Assembly: GCA_012729875.1 (NCBI GenBank)
Contig: JAAYCC010000120.1
Span: forward strand, 1 to 6,297
Reading direction: 5' to 3'
From: Clostridiales bacterium
GTDB lineage: Bacteria; Bacillota; Clostridia; Oscillospirales; Oscillospiraceae
Length of the DNA: 6,297 nucleotides
Under the pieces are notes generated by a model. The model was given only the letters and a program-made list of their open reading frames with translations, made no database searches and was not told where the DNA came from. Position numbers and translations under genes: made by a program. This document shows, one piece after another, positions 5,719 to 6,297 of the stretch (its first letter is position 1; each line of letters starts with the position of its first letter).

Positions 5719-6081
5719 TCAACTGTTCAGGTAGCCTTTAAGATTGTTTTCATCCTCTATTTCAAGCCCGCGCTCTCCGGCGCGTCCCTCCATATGGTGC
5801 CTGAATTCGTGGCGAAGCGTTTTGCGTATTTCATCCTTTAGCCCGTCCTCACTGAGGTCGCCAAACAGGCGTTCAAAGGAACCGTAATATATTACTACTC
5901 CCCGGCCCATTGAGGAGCAGGAGTATTCACCGAGGATATACAGGTCGTTGCCCCTGGCCTGAGGGTGCAGTTTCGGAGAGGGCTCAAGACATACTCCCAG
6001 ATTCAGCTCGTCATAAAACTCACCGGGCAGCTCCTGCGCCAGCTCATCAAGAATGTCGCCGAAACGTTCAATACTTATCAC
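5719..6081 (-). CDS. Zincin-like metallopeptidase family protein (PF06262-like)
   Basis: A 120-residue soluble protein with an HExxH zinc motif, His91-Glu92-Phe93-Arg94-His95, followed by His96 and by ERGLEIEDE (103-111), which may supply a further acidic ligand. The N-terminal ISIERFGDILDELAQELP, the LYILGEYS strand and the VVIYYGSFERLF strand are typical of the small metallopeptidase family once called DUF1025. The fold is minimal, and proteolytic activity is not established for most members. Start: the frame reaches a GTG at 6087, but GGAGG (6091-6095) would be only 3 nt before it. The GTG at 6081 sits 9 nt after GGAGG and gives the usual MISIERF beginning. It is monocistronic with its own promoter. 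Its stop lies about 65 nt upstream of the -35 of the His-rich operon on the same strand, and I see no convincing terminator between them. Confidence 0.85.
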   Translation of the reverse strand: MISIERFGDILDELAQELPGEFYDELNLGVCLEPSPKLHPQARGNDLYILGEYSCSSMGRGVVIYYGSFERLFGDLSEDGLKDEIRKTLRHEFRHHMEGRAGERGLEIEDENNLKGYLNS

Positions 6082-6087
6082 GGACAC

Positions 6088-6095
6088 TCACCTCC
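6088..6095 (-). promoter_or_regulatory. Ribosome binding site supporting a GTG start at 6081
   Basis: The minus strand reads GGAGGTGA, an eight-base match to the 16S rRNA tail. Its spacing selects GTG 6081 over GTG 6087, which directly abuts the site. Confidence 0.8.
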
Positions 6096-6105
6096 GTTAT
6101 GATTT

Positions 6106-6134
6106 ATTATACGCGGCATAGGACATATTTGCAA
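6106..6134 (-). promoter_or_regulatory. Sigma-A promoter of the metallopeptidase-family gene
   Basis: On the minus strand, TTGCAA (6129-6134) and a perfect TATAAT (6106-6111) are 17 bp apart. The predicted start is near 6099, leaving a leader of about 18 nt that consists of little more than the ribosome binding site. Confidence 0.75.
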
Positions 6135-6185
6135 TACTGCGGACTCCTACAGCGGATTTAGGCAGATACCGTTCATCTTTCTGTA

Positions 6186-6226
6186 TATGATAAACCGACG
6201 GTAAGTAAGGCCGTCGGTTTATCATA
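6186..6226. terminator. Perfect 16-bp inverted repeat, possible bidirectional terminator
   Basis: TATGATAAACCGACGG (6186-6201) is the exact reverse complement of 6211-6226, with a 9-nt loop (6202-6210). The stem would be very stable, but on both strands it ends in GGTTTATCATA, so there is no long U-tract. It could terminate a gene entering from the right on the minus strand, beyond the window. The flanking bases 6135-6185 and 6227-6297 show no gene I can support. Confidence 0.5.
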
Positions 6227-6297
6227 AATACTGAATTTTACGGTATATTTTTAGGAAAATGAAGCTTATCTGTTGTATTTTATTTTTTTAGCGGTGA

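Noticed and set aside
5694..5737. Inverted repeat AGGCTACC/GGTAGCCT around the end of the metallopeptidase gene, and an overlapping GCCT-GCC-AGGC hairpin, as a terminator.
   Set aside because: The arms are short with a 28-nt loop, the alternative hairpin has only 4 bp before a mismatch, and neither is followed by a U-tract on the minus strand.
5910..6161. Plus-strand open frame across the metallopeptidase gene.
   Set aside because: It is antisense to a gene with a family match, promoter and ribosome site, has no ribosome site of its own, and its translation shows no recognisable family.
6259..6291. Ten-codon open frame MKLICCILFF on the plus strand as a leader peptide.
   Set aside because: The only upstream AGGA is 2 nt from the ATG, no promoter or downstream gene is visible, and such a frame is expected by chance in AT-rich sequence.

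Overview
The window most resembles a low-to-mid GC Clostridia chromosome, possibly an Oscillospirales-type gut anaerobe. The grounds are strong AGGAGG-type ribosome binding sites, consensus sigma-A promoters in AT-rich gaps, A/T-flanked hairpin terminators, and a CooT-family gene paired with a His-rich metal-binding protein. This assignment is inferred from gene content and style. No phylogenetic marker is present.

Layout. Positions 1-2452 (+) hold the 3' part of an ABC importer operon: a substrate-binding protein cut by the window edge, a LivH-type permease and its ATPase. It is of the kind known as TrpXYZ in streptococci. A long hairpin terminator at 2461-2503 closes it. Positions 2521-4987 (+) hold a compact three-gene operon behind a near-consensus promoter whose -10 box is overlapped by a 36-bp near-perfect palindrome. 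The genes are a MarR-family regulator, a PLP-dependent alpha-oxoamine synthase that closely resembles Bacteroides serine palmitoyltransferase, and a short-chain dehydrogenase with a 3-ketosphinganine-reductase-like tail. The genes overlap by 14 and 4 nt. A bidirectional terminator at 5016-5063 separates this operon from genes that converge on it.

Positions 5072-5654 (-) hold a two-gene metal operon: a His-rich protein, then a CooT-like nickel-binding protein, with its own TTGATT-17-TATAAT promoter. Positions 5719-6134 (-) hold a single gene for a small zincin-like metallopeptidase-family protein, with its own promoter and a very short leader. Positions 6135-6297 contain no gene I can support; the only structure there is a perfect 16-bp inverted repeat at 6186-6226.

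How the genes work together. The most interesting unit is the regulator-synthase-reductase operon. The synthase would condense an amino acid with a long acyl thioester, the SDR would reduce the resulting aminoketone to a sphinganine-like amino alcohol, and the MarR protein would sense a lipid or acyl ligand and control the operon through the palindrome. Such a pathway is well established in Bacteroidota and some Proteobacteria but not, to my knowledge, in Clostridia. No N-acyltransferase is present here, so a ceramide cannot be assumed. The CooT/His-rich pair points to nickel storage or delivery, for example to CO dehydrogenase or hydrogenase, by analogy with CooT and CooJ of Rhodospirillum rubrum.
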